From positions 434,001 to 498,000 of the forward strand of contig NZ_VTKY01000001.1 of NCBI RefSeq assembly GCF_020514095.1: DNA of 64,000 nucleotides, written 5' to 3'. The stretch comes from Synechococcus sp. MU1643 (GTDB lineage: Bacteria; Cyanobacteriota; Cyanobacteriia; PCC-6307; Cyanobiaceae). This document shows, piece by piece, positions 28,214 through 37,368 of the stretch; positions within the stretch are counted from its first letter, which is position 1; each line of letters opens with the position of its first letter. A program made the translations under genes and the position numbers. The notes below the pieces were generated by a model. That model searched no databases, was not told where the DNA came from, and saw nothing but the letters and a program-made list of their open reading frames with translations.

Positions 28214-29215
28214 TTGAGCGGCGAGGACTCAAAACGTCAACGCATCTCCGTGGAGATGTCAGAGCCCATGGTCGCGTTGATTGACCAGCTCAAGGGTGAA
28301 TACGGAGCACGTTCCCGTGGGCGTGTGCTTGAGATGTTGTTGCAGGATCTGATCGACCCTGGCGATGCAGCTTCGGATCCTGAGGTCACTCCCCTGGAGG
28401 ACGCTGCTGAACCAGCGTCCTCCAACAGGTCCGATGAGGTCACCAGTCTCGTTCTGATCTCAACGGGCAACCATCAAGAAGGCCTTGAAGAAACTCCAAC
28501 CTCAGCATCTGGGCTTCCCTCTGGGGGTGGACCTTCGGGCATCGATCTGCCGGGGTTCGTCAGTAAGCGCACCAGTCAGCTCAAAGCGACCCTTCGCTCT
28601 CCGCAGCCACGGGAATCTCCTCAGAACGATCCCCTTGTCTCAACGGTGGACCCAGCCGAATTAAAGGAGGCCAGTGCTGCAGCTGAAGAGCACTGGAGGT
28701 CCCTGTATGGCCAACCGCCGGGCCCAACCGTGATTGAAGCCGCCATGACCTGGTTGGCGCGTGATGTCTGGTCCAGCACCGATGCGAGTGATGGGCGTCC
28801 TTTCACATGGTCTGCCGCCAACGCGGCCGTTGAGACACTCTGTGTCGGTTGGGAGTCCAGTGATCCATCGCTCGGGCGGGTGATGGTGGTGGCAGGTGCT
28901 CTTGAAGATCCCTTTGCTACGTCTTCATTGGCGGAGCGCATGCCGACTCTGATCCGTCGGTTCGTGAACCGTTTCCGTCGCAGCCGGCAGGTCACCTCCT
29001 TCGAAACTCTTGAATCAACGATGACGGTGCACGGAGCTCTGAAGCTGTTGGGTCTGTCAACGCAAGCAGGTACCTCGGTCACCCTTAGCTCGATTCGAGA
29101 GGCTTACAAACAAAGGGCTCTTGAAGAACATCCCGATGCGGGTGGCTCCACCGATGCGATGCGGCGCCTCAATGAGGCCTATCGGTTGCTTCGCGAGCTG
29201 TACCGGAACCGTTGA
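28214..29215 (+). CDS. Protein with N-terminal RHH-like segment and C-terminal J-domain
   Basis: A 333-residue protein starting with TTG. Residues about 10-50 (RISVEMSEPMVALIDQLKGE, then SRGRVLEMLLQDLI) resemble a ribbon-helix-helix DNA-binding unit. A low-complexity middle follows, then a helical domain (about 155-270). The C-terminal 60 residues form a J-domain with the HPD motif in ALEEHPDAGG and LRRLNEAYRLL-type helices, which would engage an Hsp70. The combination of a DNA-binding-like and a J-domain is unusual. A start at GTG 28250 would remove part of the RHH. Confidence 0.75.
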   Translation: MSGEDSKRQRISVEMSEPMVALIDQLKGEYGARSRGRVLEMLLQDLIDPGDAASDPEVTPLEDAAEPASSNRSDEVTSLVLISTGNHQEGLEETPTSASGLPSGGGPSGIDLPGFVSKRTSQLKATLRSPQPRESPQNDPLVSTVDPAELKEASAAAEEHWRSLYGQPPGPTVIEAAMTWLARDVWSSTDASDGRPFTWSAANAAVETLCVGWESSDPSLGRVMVVAGALEDPFATSSLAERMPTLIRRFVNRFRRSRQVTSFETLESTMTVHGALKLLGLSTQAGTSVTLSSIREAYKQRALEEHPDAGGSTDAMRRLNEAYRLLRELYRNR

Positions 29216-29277
29216 TCAGCTGTCGCGCTGTAGATGCGCTATGAGACTAGATTCGAGTCTTATTCGAGACGTTTGCG

Positions 29278-29815
29278 TTATGTCTCGTGGCTGGTTCCGT
29301 GGCTGCGAACAATCAACCAAGTGCTGAGGGCCAGCATGGCCACAGAGCCGCACAGCGCCAGCAGATAGGTGGCGTCGTTCACTTCGAAGCCAATAGTCTT
29401 TTTGAACGCAGCGACAATCAAGCCAACAACAATCACATTGGACAGATTGTTTTTCAGGCTTTGCAGGCTGTTCACCGAGAGAATTTTGTTGTGTTGCTCT
29501 GCGCCATCTTCAAGGCGTGGATCAAGGTCTGAGATCACCAGTTCATAGATGCCGTAGCCAAAGATCAGCAGGGCAATGCCGATTACGAAGTAATCACCCC
29601 CCCCCCACCACCATCTGGGCGATTGTTTGGGCAGCAACGATCTTGGTCCTGAACGGTAGGCGCATGATCACCAGAAAAGCATTGAAGACTTCAATCGCCC
29701 CGATCACAAAACAGCTAACGCTTCCGAGCAGGCTTAGTACCACCGGCACAATGCTGATCAACCGGAATTGTCAGATCAGCCGCTAAAACCGTCGTTCAAT
29801 CCATCGCGTTGACAT
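29278..29815 (-). pseudogene. UPF0114 (YqhA-like) membrane protein, degraded
   Basis: From the ATG at 29815 the frame reads MSTRWIERRF, TAG (29783-29785), RLI, TGA (29771-29773), then QFRLISIVPVVLSLLGSVSC and VFNAFLVIMRLPF, reaching a run of ten G (C10 on the plus strand, 29597-29606). One base there shifts the frame; the other frame continues DYFVIGIALLIFGYGIYELV and SDLDPRLEDGAEQHNKILSV to the normal end. The total is 538 bp, one more than 179 codons. Two nonsense codons and a homopolymer shift point to a pseudogene, although the C-terminal two thirds remain open. Confidence 0.85.
29597..29606. repeat. C10 mononucleotide run inside the UPF0114 gene
   Basis: Ten consecutive C on the plus strand (G10 on the coding strand). 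Nine would keep the UPF0114 frame. Such runs are prone to slippage, in replication or in sequencing. Confidence 0.9.
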
Positions 29816-30283
29816 GGCTCATTCCAATCAACGCAATCGTAAGTCTCGGCTGAGACACAAGGCCAGTCTTGAAACCAGTCTTGCCTGAGATAAATGCTAA
29901 TTATAAAGATTCAAAAAGTGCCCTGTTTCGCTTGTTGCACGCAAAGAGAATGTTGCTGTTCTTCGCGCGAAACAGCCTTCTTTGAAGGTCCTTGCAGTGG
30001 TCCAGGGCCAGTCCAGGCACCATCTGAGATACGCAAAATGAAGACACCTCAATGCTTTAGAAGCTCGCGTACCTGCTGTTGACACAGGTACGCAGCCTGA
30101 GCTGTGGCTTTTTCGGCTTTGATGGCCTGAATGAATGTTGTCTCTAATTGCTTGTATAGGACTCGTTGCGGGACTCATGTAGTGTCTTGCCTTGTAATTC
30201 CGAGACAAATGGTGTGCCGCATAGGTCGCATCCAAGACGCGTATTGAGTCCTGTAAATAGTCTCAATTGCGATGACTTGGCAA
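29816..30283. other. Apparently non-coding stretch between UPF0114 remnant and apcD
   Basis: About 470 bp with no convincing gene. On the minus strand a 30-residue stretch (TFIQAIKAEKATAQAAYLCQ, then QQVRELLKH, stop) has a protein-like composition but no start codon in frame and a TGA just upstream; it may be a gene remnant. A perfect 9-bp inverted repeat sits at 30067-30093. CCAGTCTTG is repeated near 29860-29885. The local base composition is lower in GC than the neighbours. Confidence 0.5.
30067..30093. repeat. Perfect 9-bp inverted repeat
   Basis: GCGTACCTG (30067-30075) and CAGGTACGC (30085-30093) with a 9-nt loop. It is not followed by a T-run on either strand, so it is not an ordinary terminator. 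It may be a protein-binding site or an RNA hairpin in the apcD-UPF0114 gap. Confidence 0.6.
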
Positions 30284-30284
30284 T

Positions 30285-30308
30285 AAAAAACCGGGCTCGA
30301 AGGCCCGG
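30285..30308 (-). terminator. Rho-independent terminator of apcD
   Basis: On the minus strand the stem CCGGGC/GCCCGG with a 6-nt loop is followed directly by six T (30285-30290). It starts 26 bp after the apcD stop codon. Confidence 0.85.
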
Positions 30309-30334
30309 CTCCTTTGAGGGCGTTGACCTTTGAG

Positions 30335-30829
30335 TCAGGTGGACGTTTGCATGCCCTGAATCAAGAAGTCGAAATAGGGAGACGTGAGCTTCACCTGCTG
30401 TTCAGACAACAGAGACAGAGACGCTTCCTTCATGCACTTCATCGCCTCAACCATGCCAGGCATCGGAACACCCAGGCTGTTGTACATCTCGCGGGCGCCC
30501 ACTAGACCGATCTCCTGGATCATTTCGGTGCTGCCAGCAAGAACTCCGTAGGTGATCAGACGGAGATACCAGCTGTAGTCACGCAGGCATTGAGCACGCT
30601 GCCGCTGACCGTAAGCGTTGCCGCCAGGAGCAACGTACTCGGGTTTGCGACCAAACAATTGCTTGGCGGATTCGTCGACGATCTTCTTTTCGTTCTCGGT
30701 CAGAACATTGACCACAGAAACGCGCATGGCGCCTTGGTCGAGGAAATCCACCATGGTGCGGAGTTCTCCGCTGGTGGGATACCGCAGATCGTCATCGGCC
30801 TGGAGGATGAGATCCCGGACAACGCTCAT
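30335..30829 (-). CDS. apcD: Allophycocyanin-B alpha subunit
   Basis: Terminal-emitter subunit of the phycobilisome core, passing energy to the photosystems. The 164-residue protein has the ApcD-type N-terminus MSVVRDLILQADDDLRYPTS, VAPGGNAYG, and the phycocyanobilin-binding C81 in QCLRDYSWYLRLITYG. The sequence PGMVEAMKCMKEASLSLLS and the YFDFLIQGM end fit ApcD better than ApcA. It is monocistronic, with its own terminator, and divergent from rlmD. Its presence shows that the host has phycobilisomes, unlike most Prochlorococcus. Confidence 0.94.
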   Translation of the reverse strand: MSVVRDLILQADDDLRYPTSGELRTMVDFLDQGAMRVSVVNVLTENEKKIVDESAKQLFGRKPEYVAPGGNAYGQRQRAQCLRDYSWYLRLITYGVLAGSTEMIQEIGLVGAREMYNSLGVPMPGMVEAMKCMKEASLSLLSEQQVKLTSPYFDFLIQGMQTST

Positions 30830-30929
30830 GGAACTGGGCAGGCTTCCTGGAGTTTAGTGGTCTCGACCCGTTCACCAGACCCTTCACTGCCCGGGTGTTA
30901 CGCCATTGCAATGGCAGGGAACCGAGAGC

Positions 30930-32327
30930 ATGACCAAAGTCGACAGCCCGAACAGCAGTGAACCGCGGCCGGGGCTCACCATCGAGCTTGAGGCTGTTGA
31001 CCTCGACCGCGACGGAAAGGGCCTGGCCCGTTGGAACAACTGGGTGATCGTTGTTCCTGGTCTCTTGCCGGGGGAGCGCGCCACGGTTCAGCTGCAGCAA
31101 CGCCAAAAGTCGCGCTGGTTGAGCCGTCGGGTGGATCAGATCTCTTTTTCCGAAGATCGACGCCGTCCTCCCTGCATTCTTTCTGATGACTGCGGTGGTT
31201 GCACCCTGCAACGCCTGGATGATCCCGCCCAATCCCGTTGGAAAGCCCAGCAGATTCAACAGACCATGCAGCGCATTGGGGGCATTGATGTTGCCCCCGC
31301 GGCAACTCTTGTTGATGACGAACGCTGTTTCGGTTACCGCAATAGAGCCCTGATCCCGCTGAAGCGAGACCAGAACGGCCGCCTGAAAGCCGGTTACTTC
31401 CGACCGAAGACCCACAAGATCGTCAACCTGAGCCACTGCCCGGTGCTCGATCCACGCCTGGACGTGTTGGTGGAACCACTCAAGCAAGACCTGGATGCAG
31501 GGGGGTGGCCGGCCGACCATGACCTGCTCGATGCCCAGGGCCTGCGTCACCTTGGGCTTCGTTTGGCCAGCGTTACTGGTGATGTGCTGATCACCTTGAT
31601 CAGCAGCCATGCCCAGCTTTTTGGCCTTGAGGACCTCGCGCAGGGCTGGGTGCAGCGTTGGCCCGCGGTGAAAGGGGTCTGCCTCAACCTTCAACCCAAG
31701 GCCAACAACCTCGTTCTCGGTCGTACTACCCATTGCCTTGCCGGTGTTCCCACGATTGAGGACCAGTTCTGCGGCATCAAGCTCTCCCTCAGCAGCACCA
31801 CCTTTGTTCAGGTGAATACGCCGCAGGCGGAACGCATCGTTCAGCTGCTCAGCGATTGGCTTTGGGATCAGTGCGGCGGCGGACGTGTGGTCGACGCCTA
31901 TTGCGGCGTGGGGACCATTGCTCTGCCCCTGGCCAAGGCCGGTTTTGATGTTCAAGGTCTGGAACTGAACCCTGACTCGGTGGAGCATGCCCGGCTGAAT
32001 GCCATGCACAACAGCCTCTCCTCCCGCTGTGCATTTCACGCCGGCGATGTGGCAGACCTCCTGGCTGCTCAGCTTGAGGACTGTCAGGCACTCGTGCTGG
32101 ATCCACCGCGCCGGGGCCTCGATCAACGCGTGGTGGACACCATCCTTGAGCAGCCCCCTGGCGTGCTGGCCTACCTCAGCTGTGACCCCGCCACCCAAGC
32201 GCGGGATCTGAAAGCACTGCTACGGCCAACAGGCCCATACGAGCTGGAGATGCTCCAGCCTGTGGATTTCTTCCCCCAAACAACGCACCTTGAGTCGTTG
32301 GCGCTGTTGAAACGGATCAGCTCCTGA
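30930..32327 (+). CDS. rlmD: 23S rRNA (uracil-C5)-methyltransferase, RlmD/RumA type
   Basis: SAM-dependent m5U methyltransferase of the TrmA/RumA family, about 465 residues. An N-terminal TRAM-like domain (VDLDRDGKGLARW) is followed by Fe-S cysteines C82, C88, C91 and C170 (CILSDDCGGC, SHCPVLD), the SAM motif VDAYCGVGTIALPLA and the catalytic cysteine C418 in YLSCDPATQARDL. The ATG giving MTKVDSPN is chosen over a TTG eight codons upstream. Whether rRNA or tRNA is the target cannot be settled from sequence. The last 11 bp overlap the end of pheT. Confidence 0.9.
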   Translation: MTKVDSPNSSEPRPGLTIELEAVDLDRDGKGLARWNNWVIVVPGLLPGERATVQLQQRQKSRWLSRRVDQISFSEDRRRPPCILSDDCGGCTLQRLDDPAQSRWKAQQIQQTMQRIGGIDVAPAATLVDDERCFGYRNRALIPLKRDQNGRLKAGYFRPKTHKIVNLSHCPVLDPRLDVLVEPLKQDLDAGGWPADHDLLDAQGLRHLGLRLASVTGDVLITLISSHAQLFGLEDLAQGWVQRWPAVKGVCLNLQPKANNLVLGRTTHCLAGVPTIEDQFCGIKLSLSSTTFVQVNTPQAERIVQLLSDWLWDQCGGGRVVDAYCGVGTIALPLAKAGFDVQGLELNPDSVEHARLNAMHNSLSSRCAFHAGDVADLLAAQLEDCQALVLDPPRRGLDQRVVDTILEQPPGVLAYLSCDPATQARDLKALLRPTGPYELEMLQPVDFFPQTTHLESLALLKRISS

Positions 32328-34740
32328 GCTCCGCCTGGAACTGCTTGCTCAACGCGGCGCGCACTTTGTCGTGAACGGGCTGAATTTTGTCGTCGGTGAG
32401 GGTTTCATTCTTGCCGCGGTAGCGCAGACGGAAGGCCTGGCTCACTTTGTTGTCGCCAAGCTGTTTGCCCTCAAAGCGATCCACCAGTTCCACCTGCTCC
32501 AGAAGAGGTTTGCCCGCCTTGCGGATGGCTTGGATTAGATCCGCAGCTGCACTGGATCGGTCGACCACCACAGCAAGATCCCTCTCGCTGAAGGGCACGG
32601 TTGGGTAGGGCTTGAAGGACGGTGTCCAGCGATTGCTGCGAGTGGCCGCATCCAGAAGTCGAACAAGGTCGAGTTCAAACAGATAGGTGGCTTCGGGAAG
32701 ATCAAGCTCCTCAGCCGTGGCTGGGTGAAGTTGACCGAAACAGCCCAAGGGACGGCCTTCCAGCACCAAGGTGGCGGCCCGACCTGGATGGAGTCGTGCA
32801 TCGTCGATCAGACGACGGTCGGACAGCTCCAGCTGAAGGGCCTCCATCACCCTGGTGAGAACGCCACGGGCCTGGTAATAGTCGGGCGCCTGCGGCTTGC
32901 CGCTGGTTGCCCAGGTGGAGAGGCGTCGATCTCCGCAGATCACGCCACCCAGAATTGCGGCTTGGCTGACGGATTCCGGGGATCCGCTGTAGGTGTTGCC
33001 GATCTCGAAGATGGAGCAACCCCGCTGCGACGCCTTCAGATTGCGAACACAGATCTGCAGGTGCTCTTCCCAGAGGTTCGTGCGCAGATGGCTTGTGTCG
33101 GCCAACAACGGATTGCTGATGGCGATGCGCTGTTCCTGCTCGGAACCAGGAACGAGCGACAGCGTGGTGACCTCCTGTAGCCCTGTTGCACAGAACAGCT
33201 GCCGGAGGCGCCGTTCCGCCTGCTGGCGCGGTGTGAGGGCACCGGGCTCCAGCGGATCTGGCAGATGAGCCTCAAACCGATCGAAGCCCACAAGACGAGC
33301 CACTTCCTCGATGAGATCAACTTCACGTTGCAGGTCTTGCCGTCTTGAGGGCGGTGCAATCACCTGCCATCCCTGCTCATGGGCTGAGAGCTGACAACCC
33401 AGGGCTGACAAGCAGTTTTCGATGCTGGTGTCATCCAGATTCTCCGGGCCATCGGCAGCATCGAGGGGGCCAAGCAGTTGATGCAGAGCACTGCGCCTCA
33501 ACAGCACCGGTTCCGCTGCTCCAGGACCGGTGCCGCCCACCCAACGGCCCTTCTCCGAGCAGGAAAACTCCTGACTCAACAAGGTCGAGGCACGGGCTGA
33601 ACAGGGCAGCGTCATTTCAATGGGTAAGCCCTTTTCGTATCGGCTGCTGGCATCAGTGCGCAAGCCCAGGGCCCGGGCGGACTGGCGAACCCGTGGCGGA
33701 GCAAACAAAGCGGACTCCAGCCAGATGTTTCGGGTTTTGGCGGTCACCCCACTCTCAAGAGTCCCCATTACACCTGCGATAGCCACAGGCCGGTCATGAC
33801 AGGTGACGACCTGAACACGGCTGTCGAGGCTTCGCTTCTGATCATCCAGACCAACGAACGTTTCCCCGTCGCGAGCGGGACGGACAGCAAAACTCTTGGC
33901 ATCCACCGGTTGGCCGGCCAGTTGTTCCAGCACATCGGCATCAAAGGCGTGGAGGGGCTGCCCCTGCTCCAGCATCACCAGATTGGTGACGTCAACCACG
34001 GCATTCACGCTGTTCACACCACCGTGCTCAAGACGCTGTTGCAACCAGGTTGGTGAGGGCTTGGAGCCATCCACACCCTCGACCCTTGTGATCGAGTAGA
34101 AGCAGCCGTCCAGCTCTGTGTTCAGCGGAGTGATGCTGGGATTCATATCCAGCTCGGGCAGGCTCAAGCTGCCACCGGTCAAGGCCGCCACCTCGCGAGC
34201 AATACCCACCATGGAGAGGCCGTCGGGACGATTGGCGGTAATGGCCAGCTCCAGAACGGTGTCGTCCAGTCCCAGCAGGGGCGCCACAGGCGACCCGGTT
34301 GGTGGCAGCGATTCCTGAAGCTCATCAAGGATGGCGATGCCGTCGGATTGCTCCGTGAGGCCCAGCTCGGTCAGGGAGCAGATCATTCCGTTGCTGGCGA
34401 CACCCCGCAATTCGCCGGCTTTGATCGTCAAGCCAACGGCGGGGAGGGTGGCTCCGACCATCGCCACCGGAACATGGATGCCGGCACGAACGTTGCTGGC
34501 GCCACAAACGATCTGGATGGGCTCCTGAGCTCCGACATCCACCTTGCAGACACTCAGTTTGTCGGCATTGGGGTGTTTGTCCCGCTCCATCACATGGCCG
34601 ACCACCACGCCCTTGGCCCTTGCGCTGAGGTCATCGACGTCGTCTACCTCAAAGCCCGCCATCGATAGGCGCTCGGAGAGATCGTCCACGGACTCATTCA
34701 CCTGGACCAGCTGTTTCAGCCAGGAGATGGATACCCGCAT
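32317..34740 (-). CDS. pheT: Phenylalanyl-tRNA synthetase beta subunit
   Basis: Beta chain of the alpha2-beta2 PheRS, 807 residues, the usual bacterial length. It begins MRVSISWLKQLVQVNES, carries the EMAP-like tRNA-binding domain (DKHPNADKLSVCKVDVG) near residues 40-150, then the B3/B4 editing and B5 domains (YEKGLPIEMTLPCSARAS region), and ends with the ferredoxin-fold anticodon-binding domain (FEGKQLGDNKVSQAFRLRYR). It is convergent and slightly overlapping with rlmD and divergent from rpmG. Confidence 0.97.
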   Translation of the reverse strand: MRVSISWLKQLVQVNESVDDLSERLSMAGFEVDDVDDLSARAKGVVVGHVMERDKHPNADKLSVCKVDVGAQEPIQIVCGASNVRAGIHVPVAMVGATLPAVGLTIKAGELRGVASNGMICSLTELGLTEQSDGIAILDELQESLPPTGSPVAPLLGLDDTVLELAITANRPDGLSMVGIAREVAALTGGSLSLPELDMNPSITPLNTELDGCFYSITRVEGVDGSKPSPTWLQQRLEHGGVNSVNAVVDVTNLVMLEQGQPLHAFDADVLEQLAGQPVDAKSFAVRPARDGETFVGLDDQKRSLDSRVQVVTCHDRPVAIAGVMGTLESGVTAKTRNIWLESALFAPPRVRQSARALGLRTDASSRYEKGLPIEMTLPCSARASTLLSQEFSCSEKGRWVGGTGPGAAEPVLLRRSALHQLLGPLDAADGPENLDDTSIENCLSALGCQLSAHEQGWQVIAPPSRRQDLQREVDLIEEVARLVGFDRFEAHLPDPLEPGALTPRQQAERRLRQLFCATGLQEVTTLSLVPGSEQEQRIAISNPLLADTSHLRTNLWEEHLQICVRNLKASQRGCSIFEIGNTYSGSPESVSQAAILGGVICGDRRLSTWATSGKPQAPDYYQARGVLTRVMEALQLELSDRRLIDDARLHPGRAATLVLEGRPLGCFGQLHPATAEELDLPEATYLFELDLVRLLDAATRSNRWTPSFKPYPTVPFSERDLAVVVDRSSAAADLIQAIRKAGKPLLEQVELVDRFEGKQLGDNKVSQAFRLRYRGKNETLTDDKIQPVHDKVRAALSKQFQAELRS

Positions 34741-34866
34741 CGGATCTATGCCAAACAGCGCGCGATCTTAGGAAGTCCCCTAGGGAGAGCTGCTTAAGCC
34801 CCGTCGGGTCAGGGGGTAAGCTCAATGTTTGTCATTTCGCTTCGCACCTGCGGCGCTACGTCCTTT

Positions 34867-35067
34867 ATGGCCAAGAACAAGGGCGTCCGGATCGTTGTCA
34901 CTCTTGAGTGCACCGAATGCCGGTCCGTTCCCGCTTCCGAAAAGCGATCCCCCGGCGTGTCTCGCTACACGACGGAAAAGAATCGCCGGAACACCACTGA
35001 AAGGCTTGAGCTGATGAAGTTCTGCCCTCAGCTCAACAAGATGACTCTTCACAAAGAGATCAAGTGA
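34867..35067 (+). CDS. rpmG: 50S ribosomal protein L33
   Basis: A 66-residue ribosomal protein starting [20 protein letters not shown]. The CTEC pair is retained, but no second cysteine pair is present near the C-terminus apart from one C in KFCPQLN. The frame is open 14 codons upstream, but the AKNKGVR start is the family norm. It leads the rpmG-rpsR-rnb cluster. Confidence 0.97.
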   Translation: MAKNKGVRIVVTLECTECRSVPASEKRSPGVSRYTTEKNRRNTTERLELMKFCPQLNKMTLHKEIK

Positions 35068-35105
35068 GCTTTTTGCTCGTCCAGCTTTTCAACTGTTCCT
35101 GATTC

Positions 35106-35327
35106 ATGTCCAGCTCCTTTTTCAAGAAGCGTCTCTCGCCGATCAAGCCCGGTGATCCCATCGATTACAAGGATGTGGATCTTCTCAAGAAGTTCATCAC
35201 CGAACGCGGAAAGATCCTTCCTCGTCGCCTCACCGGCCTCACCGCCAAGCAACAGCGTGATCTCACCAACGCTGTGAAGCGTGCACGCATCGTTGCTCTT
35301 CTGCCGTTCGTGAACCCCGAAGGTTGA
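35106..35327 (+). CDS. rpsR: 30S ribosomal protein S18
   Basis: A 73-residue ribosomal protein with the S18 core [20 protein letters not shown] and [20 protein letters not shown]. It is spaced 38 bp after rpmG, and its stop is 10 bp before the rnb start, so these are probably one operon. Confidence 0.97.
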
Positions 35328-35337
35328 TCCTCGGGCG

Positions 35338-37368
35338 TTGAACAATTTCATTCAACCCGGAGACACCGTCGCGGTTGTTCTCAAGGGATCTCCTCTTCTC
35401 GGCCGTCTTCTGTCCATCAAGGGCAGCAAGGCGGTTCTTTCTTTTGGTGGTCAACGTCGTGACCAGGGCCTACCCCTGCGAGATCTGAGTGCCATTGATC
35501 CCGAGCATCTCTTCGATCACTGTGACCTGCCTGCCCCTGAGCAGGTGCAGGACAGCGCCCCATCAGCACGGGCCGTCGTCGAGGCCTGGCAGCTGCTGGA
35601 AACGGATCAACCGGGGGGTATGGGTCGTCTGAGTCTGTGTGAGCTGGGCGAGTTGGTGTTAACCCCGTTCAACCTCGCCGGTCTGGCAGCGCTGTGGGCC
35701 TGGCTGCATGGGAACCAACAGTTGTTCCGCTGGCGTCGAGACCGCTTGATCCAACCACTACCCCGCGAGGAGCGGGCCAGCCTGCGGCGCCAACGCCGTG
35801 CTGAGCGGCAAGCGCAACAGCATGAACAACGGCAGCTCGCGTTGCTGCGGGCGGAGCGAGGCCTCAGCGACGATGAACGCCTCGAACTCGGTAAGGTTTG
35901 GGATGAACGTTTCAGCCACTGGATTCAGTTGCTGAAAGACAATCCCGCGTCTGTGGGCTCCGACCGGGATCTCCAGCAGTGGTCGGCACAGTTATCGATC
36001 GGATCGGATGCAGCTGATCTGCGGCAGTGGTTGATCGTGCGGGAGTTGCTCGATCGCAATGAGCCCATTGGTTTGAGAGGCAGCGTTTGGTCTCGCAGTT
36101 TTCCCACTGATCTGGTGGAAGAAGCGAACCGCCTTGTTGCTTTGTCGAATGAACAGCTGCCTGGGGATGAGCAACGCATTGACCTCACGGACCTGGCGAC
36201 CTACAGCCTGGACGATGCAGGAACCCGCGAAATTGATGACGCTCTTTCCCTGGAGTGTCGTGACGGCGTCGATTGGATCTGGATCCACATCGCTGATCCC
36301 AGTCGGTTGATCGGCATTGACTCCCCTCTCGATCAGGAAGCAAGACGCCGGGCTACCAGTTTGTATTTGGCGGACGGTGTGATGCCCATGCTCCCTCTTG
36401 AGCTGGCAGCCGGTCCCCTCAGCCTGCGGGCCGGGAGGCGTTGTGCAGCCTTGAGTGTGGCCGTTCGCCTTGATGACGCTGGTGCTGTGGCGGAACAACG
36501 GATTGCGCGCAGCTGGATTCAACCCCGCTACGGCCTCACCTACACCGATGGTGATGAGCTGATCGAGTTGGCTCCCCCAGGCGATGAAGCCTTGTCAGAT
36601 CTCTCGCGACTCTTGATTCAGCGCATGCGCTGGCGCCGAGCCAAAGGGGCCGTGATGTTCGACCGTCCCGAAGGACGCTTCCGCTGCAGCGATGGGGCGT
36701 TGACGCTGCAGGTGATTGACCCGTCACCCTCCCGCCTGATGGTGAGTGAAGCGATGCTGCTGATGGGCGCTGTTGTGGCCAGCTTTGGGGAAGAGCACAA
36801 TCTGCCGCTGCCCTTCCGCAGTCAGCCTGCGGCGGAGCTGCCCTCCAGCGATGAACTCGATCGAATCCCCGAGGGACCAGCCCGTGATGCGGCGATCAAG
36901 CGCTGCTTGAGCCGTGGCGTGCAGGGAACGCGACCCATGCCTCATTACAGCCTCGGGCTTGAGGCCTATGTGCAGGCGACATCCCCGATTCGACGCTATG
37001 CCGATCTCATGGCCCACCGCCAGATAATTGCCCAGCTTTCGGAGATTGCACCGATGGATGAAGAGCATCTTGGGGAAGTGATCGACGATCTCGATGATCC
37101 ATTACGCCAATCCATTCAGATCAGCCGTGAGGATCAGCGCCACTGGCAGCAGGTGTGGTTCGCTGAGCATCAGAGCACCGTTTGGTCGGCACAATTCCTG
37201 CGCTGGTTGCGTCCGCAGGATCGCTTGGCCCTGGTTCATGTCAGCGACCTGGCCATGGATCTGGTCGGTTGTGTGTCTGCCGCAGACCCTGAGCCCGGCG
37301 ACGCTCTTGAGCTCAAGGTGGGTCGAGCTGACCCTGTACGCGGTGAGCTGCAGCTTCAGTTGGCCTGA
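35338..37368 (+). CDS. rnb: RNase II/R family 3'-5' exoribonuclease
   Basis: Processive RNA exonuclease of 676 residues, starting with TTG. The RNB catalytic centre is intact: SLDDAGTREIDDALSLE supplies the acidic cluster, followed by WIHIADPSRLIG and, near the C-terminus, the ATSPIRRYADLMAHRQ motif. The N-terminal region is a small beta-barrel domain plus a basic helical segment. No full S1 domain is evident at the end, unlike RNase R. It shares an operon with rpsR. A second RNB-related protein in the window (58395-60716) lacks these catalytic residues. Confidence 0.93.
   Translation: MNNFIQPGDTVAVVLKGSPLLGRLLSIKGSKAVLSFGGQRRDQGLPLRDLSAIDPEHLFDHCDLPAPEQVQDSAPSARAVVEAWQLLETDQPGGMGRLSLCELGELVLTPFNLAGLAALWAWLHGNQQLFRWRRDRLIQPLPREERASLRRQRRAERQAQQHEQRQLALLRAERGLSDDERLELGKVWDERFSHWIQLLKDNPASVGSDRDLQQWSAQLSIGSDAADLRQWLIVRELLDRNEPIGLRGSVWSRSFPTDLVEEANRLVALSNEQLPGDEQRIDLTDLATYSLDDAGTREIDDALSLECRDGVDWIWIHIADPSRLIGIDSPLDQEARRRATSLYLADGVMPMLPLELAAGPLSLRAGRRCAALSVAVRLDDAGAVAEQRIARSWIQPRYGLTYTDGDELIELAPPGDEALSDLSRLLIQRMRWRRAKGAVMFDRPEGRFRCSDGALTLQVIDPSPSRLMVSEAMLLMGAVVASFGEEHNLPLPFRSQPAAELPSSDELDRIPEGPARDAAIKRCLSRGVQGTRPMPHYSLGLEAYVQATSPIRRYADLMAHRQIIAQLSEIAPMDEEHLGEVIDDLDDPLRQSIQISREDQRHWQQVWFAEHQSTVWSAQFLRWLRPQDRLALVHVSDLAMDLVGCVSAADPEPGDALELKVGRADPVRGELQLQLA

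Noticed and set aside
29925..29973. GTTTCGC/GCGAAAC inverted repeat with a 35-nt loop
   Set aside because: Short arms and long loop; expected by chance.
29894..30082. 62-codon Cys-rich plus-strand ORF
   Set aside because: Odd composition and no family likeness; probably chance.
30792..32198. 468-codon minus-strand ORF
   Set aside because: Antisense to rlmD, which has full catalytic motifs. High GC yields long shadow frames here.
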